Of a stretch of 6,193 nt of DNA, positions 1 to 5,530 are shown one piece after another. Position 1 is the stretch's first letter; every line of letters begins with the position of its first letter. The translations under genes and the position numbers were made by a program. Source of the DNA: Candidatus Hydrogenedentota bacterium (GTDB taxonomy: Bacteria > Hydrogenedentota > Hydrogenedentia > Hydrogenedentiales > GCA-2746185); assembly GCA_012965445.1 (NCBI GenBank), contig DTSJ01000002.1, positions 1-6,193 of the forward strand. Reading direction: 5' to 3'. The notes beneath the pieces were generated by a model. That model saw only the letters and a program-made list of their open reading frames with translations. It made no database searches and was not told the DNA's origin.

Positions 1-159
1 GGCAACACAACTATAAAAGTAGTCGGAATAGATAAGCAGCAGGTGGGTCAGGCGGCGGCTCAGGTCCGCGCGTGGCGCAAACCGGAGCCTTATAAGGGCA
101 AAGGAATCCGCTACAGCAATGAGTATGTCCGTCGCAAAGCTGGTAAGGCCGGCGTTTAA
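1..159 (+). CDS. rplF: 50S ribosomal protein L6, C-terminal fragment (5' end outside window)
   Basis: The reading frame is open from the first base to a TAA stop and gives the last 52 residues of L6. L6 is a two-domain 23S rRNA-binding protein of the large subunit, near the factor-binding site. The fragment begins in the second domain ([17 protein letters not shown]) and ends with the family signature: [16 protein letters not shown], then VRRKAGKAG. Family proteins usually have about 180 residues, so roughly two thirds of the gene lies to the left of the window. rplR follows after 29 bases, the normal spc-operon neighbour. The identification rests on the C-terminal motif and gene order. The start and the first domain cannot be judged. 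Confidence 0.96.
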   Translation, partial: GNTTIKVVGIDKQQVGQAAAQVRAWRKPEPYKGKGIRYSNEYVRRKAGKAGV

Positions 160-188
160 CAGTTACTGAGTTAAGGAAGAAACAGATC

Positions 189-542
189 ATGTCGAAACGG
201 TCACATAAAGCAGATTTACTTATACGCCGCAGAAAGCGTGTGCGTAAGCATATATCGGGAAGTGCAGAGGTACCACGCCTGAACGTGCGTCGTTCATTGA
301 AACACATTTACGCACAGATTATTGATGATGTGAGCGGCACTACACTGGCTGCCTCGTCGTCGGTGTCTCTGAATATTGCAGGCGGAAATGTTGACGCCGC
401 GAAGCAGGTCGGTGAAGCGCTGGCAAAGTCTGCCAAGGAAGAATCTATCGAAGCGATCCGATTTGATCGTGGTGGCCGTTTGTATCACGGTCGTGTGAAG
501 GCACTGGCTGATGCCGCGCGTGAAGGCGGATTGAAGTTTTAG
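189..542 (+). CDS. rplR: 50S ribosomal protein L18
   Basis: This encodes a 117-residue L18, the usual size. L18 binds 5S rRNA together with L5 and anchors it in the central protuberance of the large subunit. The N-terminus is a flexible, very basic segment (residues 1-30, with [12 protein letters not shown]). It is followed by the family core: [19 protein letters not shown], a TLAASSS strand, an alanine-rich helix around residues 70-85, and the C-terminal signature [26 protein letters not shown] (residues 92-117, here given in outline only). The ATG is preceded by AAGGAAG at 173-179, 9 bases upstream. The gene sits between rplF and rpsE in canonical spc order. Nothing about the product looks odd. 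Confidence 0.97.
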   Translation: MSKRSHKADLLIRRRKRVRKHISGSAEVPRLNVRRSLKHIYAQIIDDVSGTTLAASSSVSLNIAGGNVDAAKQVGEALAKSAKEESIEAIRFDRGGRLYHGRVKALADAAREGGLKF

Positions 543-559
543 TTTCGGAATGAGGAATC

Positions 560-575
560 TCGGCGAAACAGCCGA
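560..575 (+). other. Small predicted RNA hairpin just upstream of the rpsE ribosome binding site
   Basis: TCGGC at 560-564 and GCCGA at 571-575 form a perfect 5-bp stem with a six-base loop, GAAACA. The stem ends one base before the AGGAG (577-581) that serves rpsE. It could affect access to the ribosome binding site, but a 5-bp stem can occur by chance. No T run follows, so it is not an intrinsic terminator. Confidence 0.25.
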
Positions 576-584
576 CAGGAGAGC

Positions 585-1136
585 ATGGTTTTGAGTGACG
601 ACAAACAAGAAGGCGGTAAGCGAGATCGCAAAGGCGGCAAGAAGCGGGCTCCTAAAAGAGATTCTGAATACATCGAAGATGTCGTGAAGATTTACCGTGT
701 ATCAAAGGTGGTAAAAGGCGGACGCCGTTTCAGTTTCAGTGCAATTGCCGTAGTTGGCGATGGCAAGGGAAAAGTCGGCGCAGCGAAGGGCAAGGCTTCT
801 GAAGTTCCGGATGCGATTCGCAAGGCCATTGAGAAGGCGAAGCGATCAATGTTCACCGTTCCAATTGTGAATACGACGGTTCCTCATGAAATTATTGGCA
901 AGTCTGACGCCGCGAGTGTGATGCTGAAGCCGGCTTCTCTTGGTACGGGCGTGGTTGCGGGTGGTCCCGTGCGTGCAGTATTGGAAGCGGCGGGATATCG
1001 CAACATATTGACGAAGTCGCTTGGATCGAATAATGCCACGAACGTGGTCTGGGCGACGTTGAACGGTCTGCGTGAACTGGAAACAGTAGAGCAGATTGCT
1101 GCAAAGCGTGGCATTGACGTTGCGCAGGTGCTGTAG
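585..1136 (+). CDS. rpsE: 30S ribosomal protein S5
   Basis: This encodes S5, a small-subunit protein at the mRNA entry and decoding side that contributes to translational accuracy. From the ATG it is 183 residues, against 167 in E. coli. The excess is a lysine- and arginine-rich N-terminal extension (about residues 1-28) of low complexity. The S5 double-stranded-RNA-binding domain follows (about 29-95), with [26 protein letters not shown] and [15 protein letters not shown]. The C-terminal domain (about 100-175) has [38 protein letters not shown] and AAKRG. The start is ambiguous. AGGAG at 577-581 lies only 3 bases from the ATG at 585 but 9 bases from an in-frame TTG at 591, which would remove two residues. 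I keep ATG. rpmD, normally next, is absent and rplO follows 28 bases later. Confidence 0.96.
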   Translation: MVLSDDKQEGGKRDRKGGKKRAPKRDSEYIEDVVKIYRVSKVVKGGRRFSFSAIAVVGDGKGKVGAAKGKASEVPDAIRKAIEKAKRSMFTVPIVNTTVPHEIIGKSDAASVMLKPASLGTGVVAGGPVRAVLEAAGYRNILTKSLGSNNATNVVWATLNGLRELETVEQIAAKRGIDVAQVL

Positions 1137-1164
1137 AAGCGAATTTAGGAAACAGGTCACTATT

Positions 1165-1662
1165 ATGATGGATTTAAGCAATTTAAGCCCGGCACCCGGC
1201 GCAGTCAAGAAACGCAAGCGCATCGGACGCGGCCCCGGTTCGGGTCACGGCAAGACAAGTGGTCGGGGCCACAAGGGTCAGAAGTCTCGATCAGGATACT
1301 CACGTCGTTTCGGTTTTGAGGGCGGACAGATGCCTTTGAACCGTCGGCTTCCCAAGCGCGGTTTCAACCATTCCGAGCGTCATCCGTTGACCGAGATCAA
1401 TGTGGATGTGCTTGCGGAGAGTTTTGAAGACGGCGCGGAGATTACTCTGGAATCGCTGCTCGCGAAGCACGTTATCAAGAAGACATCTGCTCGGGTGAAG
1501 GTGTTGGGTCGCGGCGAAGTTACGAAGAAACTTGTGTTGAAGGTTGACGCGATTTCCGAGAGTGCGCGGTCCAAGGTTGAGGCTGCGGGCGGCAGTGTTG
1601 AGCTGATTGAGGCTCCTGTGGCCCGTGCGGTTAAGAATCGTAAGAAAGGTCAGGGTAAATAA
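1165..1662 (+). CDS. rplO: 50S ribosomal protein L15
   Basis: This encodes L15, a 23S rRNA-binding protein that assembles late into the large subunit. It is 165 residues, longer than the 144 of E. coli. The N-terminal half is an extended glycine- and arginine-rich tail with the signature [29 protein letters not shown], then [17 protein letters not shown]. The C-terminal globular domain carries [18 protein letters not shown] and AAGGSVELI, the usual L15 ending. The last 15 or so residues form an extra basic tail ([14 protein letters not shown]). A longer open frame extends upstream into rpsE, but L15 homology starts at [12 protein letters not shown]. Two adjacent ATGs (1165, 1168) are possible. 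AGG at 1154-1156 suits 1165. The gene follows rpsE directly, without rpmD between them, and its stop codon abuts secY. Confidence 0.96.
   Translation: MMDLSNLSPAPGAVKKRKRIGRGPGSGHGKTSGRGHKGQKSRSGYSRRFGFEGGQMPLNRRLPKRGFNHSERHPLTEINVDVLAESFEDGAEITLESLLAKHVIKKTSARVKVLGRGEVTKKLVLKVDAISESARSKVEAAGGSVELIEAPVARAVKNRKKGQGK
1643..1655 (+). promoter_or_regulatory. Candidate ribosome binding site for secY inside the rplO 3' end
   Basis: The last codons of rplO contain AGAAAGG (1643-1649) and AGGG (1652-1655), 13 and 7 bases before the TTG start of secY. AGGG is at the better distance. The site supports the TTG start, because no ATG or GTG with better spacing and matching SecY N-terminal homology is present. 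Its place inside rplO means that ribosomes finishing L15 cover it. Confidence 0.5.
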
Positions 1663-3003
1663 TTGGCCCAACCGATTGAAGCATTTCGGAATGCTTTCAA
1701 GATACCGGAACTGAAGCAGCGCATCACGTTTACGTTTATGATGCTGGTGGTGATCAGTCTTGGCCGCCATGTTCCTACGCCGGGTGTGAAGGGGCAGGCC
1801 CTTGCTGCGCGCATCGATGATATGGGTGGTCTGCTTGGTTTCTATGATATGTTTTCCGGCGGTGCGTTTCGCAATGCGACGATATTTGCGTTGGGTATCA
1901 TGCCGTATATCAGCGCTTCGATTATTATGTCGCTGCTGGTCGTGGTGGTGCCGCAACTTGAGGCGCTGCGGAAGCTCGGTGCCGAGGGTCAGAAGAAAAT
2001 CAACGAACTGACGCGGTATGCAACGATTGCAATTTGTATCGTTCAGTCGCTTGCTCTGGCGAAGTTTCTACTTTCGATGAATGAGGGGTCCGAGCCGATT
2101 CTTGTATGGGAGAACCCTGGTGTTCCTTTTTATCTGCTGTGCGTACTTTCGTTTACGACAGGTACGGCATTTATTATGTGGGTCGGCGAGCAGATTAGCG
2201 AGCACGGCATCGGAAACGGAATGTCTCTGATTATTTTCGCGAGTATTATCGCGGGTATGCCGAATGCGATGATCAACCTGCTGCGATTGATCGACACAGG
2301 CGAGATCAGCATATTCAAGTTCGGAATTTTGATGGCGGTATTCGTTTTCGTGGTCGGTGGAACTATCCTGGTGACGACGGGACAGCGGCGTATTCCGATT
2401 CAGTATCCGCGGCAGGTAAAAGGCCGTGCGGTGATGGGCAACCAGCGGAGTTATCTTCCGTTGAAGGTGAATCAGGCGGGCGTGATACCGATTATTTTCG
2501 CATCATCGCTTCTGATGATTCCGAATATGCTGGCTTCGACGGTTGATGTACCGATTGTCAGCAAGATATTCGGCGAATGGCTTGCACAGGGAACCTGGAT
2601 GTACAGTCTGGTTTTTTCGGTTATGATACTGTTTTTCTCCTTTTTTTATACGGCGATTACGTTCAATCCGATTGAAATGGCTGATCAGATGAAGAAGTAC
2701 GGCGGGGTAATTCTTGGAGTTCGTCCAGGAAAAGCGACCGCCGAGTATTTGAATACGGTGATGACGCGCATTACGCTGGTGGGCTCGGCCTTCCTGGTAG
2801 GTGTGGCCTTGCTTCCGAATATTATGTATTCGGCATTGGAGATTTACGATTTCTCCATAGTTCAGTTTTTCGGCGGCACGAGCCTGTTGATTTTGGTGGG
2901 CGTTGCGCTGGATACGGTTAAGCAAATGGAACAGCATTTGATAATGCGTAATTACGATGGATTTTCCAAGGGTGGTCGACGAATACGGAGCCGGAGAGGA
3001 TAG
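1663..3003 (+). CDS. secY: Protein translocase subunit SecY
   Basis: This encodes the 446-residue channel subunit of the SecYEG translocon in the inner membrane, which passes Sec-dependent and membrane proteins. About ten hydrophobic segments can be seen. After the amphipathic N-terminus and TM1 (about 21-35) comes the plug region, GGLLGFYDMFSGGAFRN (55-71). TM2 starts in IFALGIMPYISASIIM. Further hallmarks are GEQISEHGIGNGMSLIIFASI (175-195), the C4 loop with RRIPIQYPRQ, and the C5 loop with FNPIEMADQMKKYGG and GVRPGKATAEYL. Arg354 in that loop corresponds to the conserved Arg357 of E. coli, which is important for SecA function. The C-terminus is cytosolic and basic (GGRRIRSRRG). The start is TTG, directly after the TAA of rplO with no spacer, which suggests translational coupling. 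adk follows 5 bases after the stop. Confidence 0.97.
   Translation: MAQPIEAFRNAFKIPELKQRITFTFMMLVVISLGRHVPTPGVKGQALAARIDDMGGLLGFYDMFSGGAFRNATIFALGIMPYISASIIMSLLVVVVPQLEALRKLGAEGQKKINELTRYATIAICIVQSLALAKFLLSMNEGSEPILVWENPGVPFYLLCVLSFTTGTAFIMWVGEQISEHGIGNGMSLIIFASIIAGMPNAMINLLRLIDTGEISIFKFGILMAVFVFVVGGTILVTTGQRRIPIQYPRQVKGRAVMGNQRSYLPLKVNQAGVIPIIFASSLLMIPNMLASTVDVPIVSKIFGEWLAQGTWMYSLVFSVMILFFSFFYTAITFNPIEMADQMKKYGGVILGVRPGKATAEYLNTVMTRITLVGSAFLVGVALLPNIMYSALEIYDFSIVQFFGGTSLLILVGVALDTVKQMEQHLIMRNYDGFSKGGRRIRSRRG
2993..2999 (+). promoter_or_regulatory. Ribosome binding site for adk (supports its TTG start)
   Basis: GGAGAGG lies in the last codons of secY, 9 bases before the TTG at 3009. This strong site at ideal spacing is the main reason to accept a TTG start for adk. 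The resulting N-terminus (MAGRILILGAPGAGKGT) also fits the family exactly, with no residues missing or extra. Confidence 0.75.
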
Positions 3004-3008
3004 GTCGA

Positions 3009-3683
3009 TTGGCGGGTCGGATATTGATATTAGGTGCTCCGGGTGCCGGTAAAGGCACACAAGCCCGGCGCGTTGCAAAGAAGTTTGATTTGCCTCATAT
3101 ATCGACTGGTGACATATTTCGGTCCCAACTGGAAAGCGATTCGGAGTTGGGTCGAAGAGTAGAAGAATACATGAATTCGGGCGAATTGGTTCCTGATTCA
3201 TTGGCATGTGAAATAGTGGTTGATCGGCTTGGCGATGCGGATTGTGTGGACGGGTATATCCTGGACGGTTTTCCGCGTTCATTGCCGCAGGCTCAGGCGC
3301 TTGAGAAGATGTTGGCGGATCGTGGCGAGGCGCTGGATTTTGCGTTTGTGCTGTCGGTTTCGGATAGCGAGATTGTGGAACGTTTGACCGCACGACGGAC
3401 TTGTCCGGAGTGCGGACGTATATATAATTTGAAGTTTAAGCAGCCCAAGCGAGACGGCTATTGCGATTTCGAGGGTTGCGAAAATACAGAGCTGGTTCAG
3501 CGTGAAGACGATACAGAGGAGACGATTCGAAAACGTCTCAATGTGTATCACGAAACGACCGAGCCTATGATCGCGTTTTATGACGAACGCGGTTTGCGAT
3601 GTGAGATCGGCGGTTCCGCTATGACGCCGGATGAAATCGCAGCACAAGTTGAAGAGTTTTTAAAGCCGCCGGAGGCGATCTAG
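3009..3683 (+). CDS. adk: Adenylate kinase (ATP-AMP phosphotransferase), long-lid type
   Basis: Cytosolic adenylate kinase interconverts ATP plus AMP with two ADP and so sets the adenylate energy charge. At 224 residues it is a long-form enzyme. The P-loop is GAPGAGKGT (9-17). The AMP-binding region has STGDIFR (32-38) and GELVPD (58-63). The Walker-B-like segment is DGFPRSLPQAQALE (86-99) with Arg90. The LID domain (about 128-166) has TCPECGRIYNLKFKQPK and ends in LVQREDD. Four LID cysteines (132, 135, 152, 157) suggest a structural zinc site, but the second pair is spaced C-X4-C where the family usually shows C-X2-C. The Adk ending (ETIRKRLNVYHETTEPMIAFY) is intact. The start is TTG. adk beside secY and map is a common arrangement in Bacillota and several other phyla. 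The stop is 3 bases before map. Confidence 0.97.
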   Translation: MAGRILILGAPGAGKGTQARRVAKKFDLPHISTGDIFRSQLESDSELGRRVEEYMNSGELVPDSLACEIVVDRLGDADCVDGYILDGFPRSLPQAQALEKMLADRGEALDFAFVLSVSDSEIVERLTARRTCPECGRIYNLKFKQPKRDGYCDFEGCENTELVQREDDTEETIRKRLNVYHETTEPMIAFYDERGLRCEIGGSAMTPDEIAAQVEEFLKPPEAI

Positions 3684-3686
3684 ATT

Positions 3687-4496
3687 ATGATTGCGATTCG
3701 GAGCCGACGCGAGATCGATTTATTGCGTATTGCGGATCAGACCGTAGCCACGGTCCTTACCACTTTGGCCGCGAAAATTGAGCCGGGCGTAATGATTTGC
3801 GATCTCGATGCTGAGGCAGAAGCGCTGATTCGTGATGCAGGCGGAATTCCGTCATTTCTTGGATACCAGGGGTATCCGGCATCGACCTGTATTTCGGTGG
3901 ACGAAGTGATCATTCACGGGATACCGAATGAGCGCGAGCTACAGGACGGCGAGATTTGCAGTATCGATGTTGGCGTGAATTATAAAGGCTATTACGGCGA
4001 CGCGGCGTTATCGGTTGCGTGCGGCGAGCTGGATGATGGACGCAAGCGGCTTATGCGTGTGACGGAACGGTCGCTGGCAAATGGTATTGATGCGGCGCGC
4101 GCGGGAAATTATTTGCAGGATATTTCGCGGGCGATTGAAGATACGATTAAGCCGGAGAATTTAGGTATTGTACGCAATTTTGTGGGCCACGGTATTGGCT
4201 CAGAGATGCACGAAGAACCGCAGATTCCGAATTATGTGACTCGAGGCCGTGGGCCGAGGCTGAAGGCCGGCATGGTTGTGGCCATTGAGCCCATGGTGAA
4301 TCTGGGTACGCATAAAGTGAAGGTTTTGGAGGATGATTGGACGGCGGTAACGGCGGACGGCAAGCCCAGCGCTCATTTCGAGCACAGCATTGTCATTCAG
4401 CCTGAAGGACCGCCTGAGATTTTATCGGTCTCCCCTTGCGACCAATGGCGCTGGGGTGAGATGGCAGGAGCAGTAGCACGAGGCGTTCCGGCGTAG
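3687..4496 (+). CDS. map: Methionine aminopeptidase, type I
   Basis: This encodes cytosolic MetAP, which removes the initiator methionine from nascent proteins with small second residues. The full pita-bread fold is present and all metal ligands are visible: Asp94 in SIDVG, Asp105 in GYYGDAA, His168 in VGHGIGSEMHEEP, Glu201 in VAIEPM and Glu232 in HFEHSIVI. The substrate-binding histidines are His77 (IIHGIPN) and His175. Each lies two or three positions from its E. coli counterpart (97, 108, 171, 204, 235; 79, 178), so there is no internal gain or loss. No N-terminal zinc finger is present (type Ia form). The family normally ends soon after EGPPEILS. Here about 23 further residues follow (247-269), rich in Gly, Ala and Trp and without recognisable homology. 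GGAGG at 3671-3675 lies 11 bases upstream. infA does not follow. Confidence 0.97.
   Translation: MIAIRSRREIDLLRIADQTVATVLTTLAAKIEPGVMICDLDAEAEALIRDAGGIPSFLGYQGYPASTCISVDEVIIHGIPNERELQDGEICSIDVGVNYKGYYGDAALSVACGELDDGRKRLMRVTERSLANGIDAARAGNYLQDISRAIEDTIKPENLGIVRNFVGHGIGSEMHEEPQIPNYVTRGRGPRLKAGMVVAIEPMVNLGTHKVKVLEDDWTAVTADGKPSAHFEHSIVIQPEGPPEILSVSPCDQWRWGEMAGAVARGVPA
4429..4461 (+). other. Predicted imperfect RNA hairpin in the 3' end of map
   Basis: TCT-CCCC (4429-4435) can pair with GGGG-(TG bulge)-AGA (4453-4461). An inner stem of GCG and CC (4438-4443) pairs with GG and CGC (4447-4451) around an AAT loop. The segment codes for the unusual extra tail of Map. Only hand pairing supports the structure, and its function is unknown. 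It is the first of three hairpins crowded between the Map core and rpmJ. Confidence 0.3.
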
Positions 4497-4504
4497 CCGG
4501 GATG
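4484..4504 (+). other. Predicted RNA hairpin spanning the map stop codon
   Basis: CCGGC (4488-4492) and GCCGG (4496-4500) form a perfect 5-bp GC stem around a GTA triloop. The flanks extend it to nine pairs at 4484-4504 if G-U pairs are allowed. The TAG stop of map begins in the loop. No T tract follows, so it does not look like an intrinsic terminator. It may be a processing or mRNA-stability element, or the core of a dispersed palindromic repeat. A single copy in this window cannot tell these apart. Confidence 0.4.
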
Positions 4505-4517
4505 ACTTATGGATTCA

Positions 4518-4534
4518 GGGAATGCGATATTCCC
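4518..4534 (+). other. Predicted RNA hairpin just upstream of the rpmJ ribosome binding site
   Basis: GGGAAT (4518-4523) and ATTCCC (4529-4534) form a perfect 6-bp stem with a GCGAT loop. The stem ends a few bases before GGAGAGAGAG (4538-4547), which precedes the rpmJ ATG. A possible role in rpmJ translation is inference from position only. Confidence 0.35.
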
Positions 4535-4547
4535 CACGGAGAGAGAG

Positions 4548-4661
4548 ATGAAAGTACGCAGTTCAGTGAAGAAAATTTGTGACAAGTGCAAGATAATTAA
4601 ACGGCGCGGCCGGGTTCGCGTGATTTGCGAGAACCCCAAGCACAAGCAGCGTCAAGGTTAA
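4548..4661 (+). CDS. rpmJ: 50S ribosomal protein L36, zinc-binding form
   Basis: This encodes L36, the smallest large-subunit protein, which binds 23S rRNA. It is 37 residues, the classical length. The sequence starts [15 protein letters not shown] and ends in the signature [17 protein letters not shown]. The zinc ligands Cys11, Cys14, Cys27 and His32 are all present, so this is the C+ (zinc-containing) version rather than the zinc-free paralogue. The ATG follows a purine run, GGAGAGAGAG, at 4538-4547; its GGAG core at 4538-4541 is 6 bases from the ATG. rpmJ before rpsM is the standard order. The infA gene that often precedes it is missing, and a hairpin-rich spacer takes its place. Confidence 0.97.
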   Translation: MKVRSSVKKICDKCKIIKRRGRVRVICENPKHKQRQG

Positions 4662-4680
4662 TCTGAGGAGATTTTGAGCT

Positions 4681-5049
4681 ATGGCACGTATTGTTGGTGT
4701 AGATCTTCCGCGATCGAAGCGGGTCGAAATTGGCCTTCAGAGTATTATGGGAATTGGTCCTGCCCGAGCGCGGAAATTGATGGAAACACGGGGCATTGAC
4801 CCTGCGTTGCGCGTGAGTGAATTGACTGATGAAGAAGTGAATGCTCTGTCCGCTTTGATTCAGAATGATTACAAAGTTGAAGGTGATTTGCGTCGCGAGG
4901 TGACCTCGAACGTGAAGCGCCTCATGGATATTAACTGCTACCGCGGGAGCCGTCACAAGAAGGGTCTGCCGGCAAATGGACAGCGGACGAAAACGAATGC
5001 GCGGACCCGAAAAGGTCCACGTAAAACAGCCGTTAAGAAGAACGTTTAA
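4681..5049 (+). CDS. rpsM: 30S ribosomal protein S13
   Basis: This encodes S13, in the head of the small subunit, which contacts the P-site tRNA and forms intersubunit bridges with the large subunit. It has 122 residues, against 118 in E. coli. The start, [19 protein letters not shown], leads into the helix-two-turn-helix with [10 protein letters not shown] (21-30). EGDLRREV and the [10 protein letters not shown] segment follow. The basic C-terminal tail has [17 protein letters not shown] (100-116). Residues 98-99 are Ala-Asn (LPANGQRT) where the family nearly always has Val-Arg (LPVRGQRT). AGGAG at 4666-4670, 10 bases upstream, supports the ATG. The gene lies 19 bases after rpmJ and 17 before rpsK. 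Confidence 0.97.
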   Translation: MARIVGVDLPRSKRVEIGLQSIMGIGPARARKLMETRGIDPALRVSELTDEEVNALSALIQNDYKVEGDLRREVTSNVKRLMDINCYRGSRHKKGLPANGQRTKTNARTRKGPRKTAVKKNV

Positions 5050-5050
5050 T

Positions 5051-5058
5051 AAAGGAGG
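5051..5058 (+). promoter_or_regulatory. Strong ribosome binding site for rpsK (supports its GTG start)
   Basis: AAAGGAGG is a near-perfect complement to the 16S rRNA 3' end and lies 8 bases before the GTG at 5067. It begins 2 bases after the rpsM stop codon. It fixes the GTG as the start of S11, and no ATG is nearby in frame. Confidence 0.85.
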
Positions 5059-5066
5059 CCTCTCAG

Positions 5067-5459
5067 GTGGCTACAGAAAAGCGAAAAGGCAAGAAGAGGC
5101 GCATAGCCCTGTCGAGTACATCGGGTTTGGCGCATATTCAGGCGACTTTCAATAACACGATTATTTCGATAACGGATTCGCGTGGAAACGTGATTTCCTG
5201 GTCCAGTGCTGGTCAGGTTGGTTTTACCGGATCACGCAAAAGCACCGCTTATGCGGCGCAGCTTGCGGCAGAAAAAGCGGCGCTAGCGGCCCTCGAGATC
5301 GGGTTGAAGGATGTCCGTATCCATGTGAAGGGGCCGGGTTCTGGTCGTGAATCAGCGATACGTGCGATTCAGGCCGCTGGTCTGGAGGTCACCCTGATAC
5401 GTGACACAACGTCAATTCCTCACAACGGGTGTCGTGCCCGGAAGCGGCGCCGGGTCTAA
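5067..5459 (+). CDS. rpsK: 30S ribosomal protein S11
   Basis: This encodes S11, on the platform of the small subunit, which helps form the mRNA channel near the E site. At 130 residues (E. coli 129) it is full length. Visible signatures are [19 protein letters not shown] (23-41), [16 protein letters not shown] (45-60), the alanine-rich helix [28 protein letters not shown] and the terminal [14 protein letters not shown] (117-130). The basic N-terminus (EKRKGKKRR) is normal for the family. Translation starts at GTG, supported by an excellent ribosome binding site. In many bacteria rpsD (S4) follows. Here a 71-base spacer leads directly to rpoA. Confidence 0.97.
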   Translation: MATEKRKGKKRRIALSSTSGLAHIQATFNNTIISITDSRGNVISWSSAGQVGFTGSRKSTAYAAQLAAEKAALAALEIGLKDVRIHVKGPGSGRESAIRAIQAAGLEVTLIRDTTSIPHNGCRARKRRRV

Positions 5460-5462
5460 TTG

Positions 5463-5493
5463 TTGACCTTGCGCGGTGGTGATACTGAATACT
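5463..5493 (+). promoter_or_regulatory. Possible weak internal sigma-70-type promoter before rpoA
   Basis: TTGACC (5463-5468, 5 of 6 matches to TTGACA) is followed after 19 bases by AATACT (5488-5493, 4 of 6 to TATAAT). Both lie in the rpsK-rpoA spacer, which is AT-rich around 5486-5512. The spacing is long and the -10 is weak, so this could be chance. A separate promoter for rpoA would be reasonable, but only the two hexamers support it. Confidence 0.22.
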
Positions 5494-5530
5494 CTATTTA
5501 GGTTGAATTACAGGTTAAAGGACGACGCAG

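Noticed and set aside
1096..1164. Longer upstream start for rplO overlapping the end of rpsE
   Set aside because: L15 homology begins at [12 protein letters not shown]. The upstream residues ([12 protein letters not shown] and so on) are an out-of-frame reading of rpsE, and the ATGs at 1165 and 1168 have a nearby AGG.
1300..1956. Minus-strand open frame of 218 codons opposite rplO and secY
   Set aside because: It is antisense to conserved coding sequence. The His/Arg/Asn-rich translation resembles no family I know, so it is a codon-bias artefact.
2503..3393. Minus-strand open frame of 296 codons across the secY-adk junction
   Set aside because: It lies wholly antisense to two well-identified genes. 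Its translation is low in recognisable motifs and rich in Pro, Arg, His and Gln, as expected of a shadow frame, and it has no convincing ribosome binding site.
3402..3479. Adk LID insertion as a sequencing frameshift
   Set aside because: The frame is correct on both sides (TCPECGRIYN before, LVQREDD after), so the two extra residues are a true in-frame length difference.
4425..4547. Decayed infA (IF1) remnant between map and rpmJ
   Set aside because: I read the segment for IF1 features, such as the conserved N-terminal EGTV and C-terminal GRITYR-like segments, and saw none. The stretch is also too short for more than a fragment.
5437..5454. GC-rich stem (CCCGG/CCGGG) at the end of rpsK as a transcription terminator
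   Set aside because: It encodes the conserved CRARKRRRV tail of S11, so the pairing may follow from codon choice. The following bases (TCTAATTGTTG) are not a proper T run, and rpoA continues in operon order.
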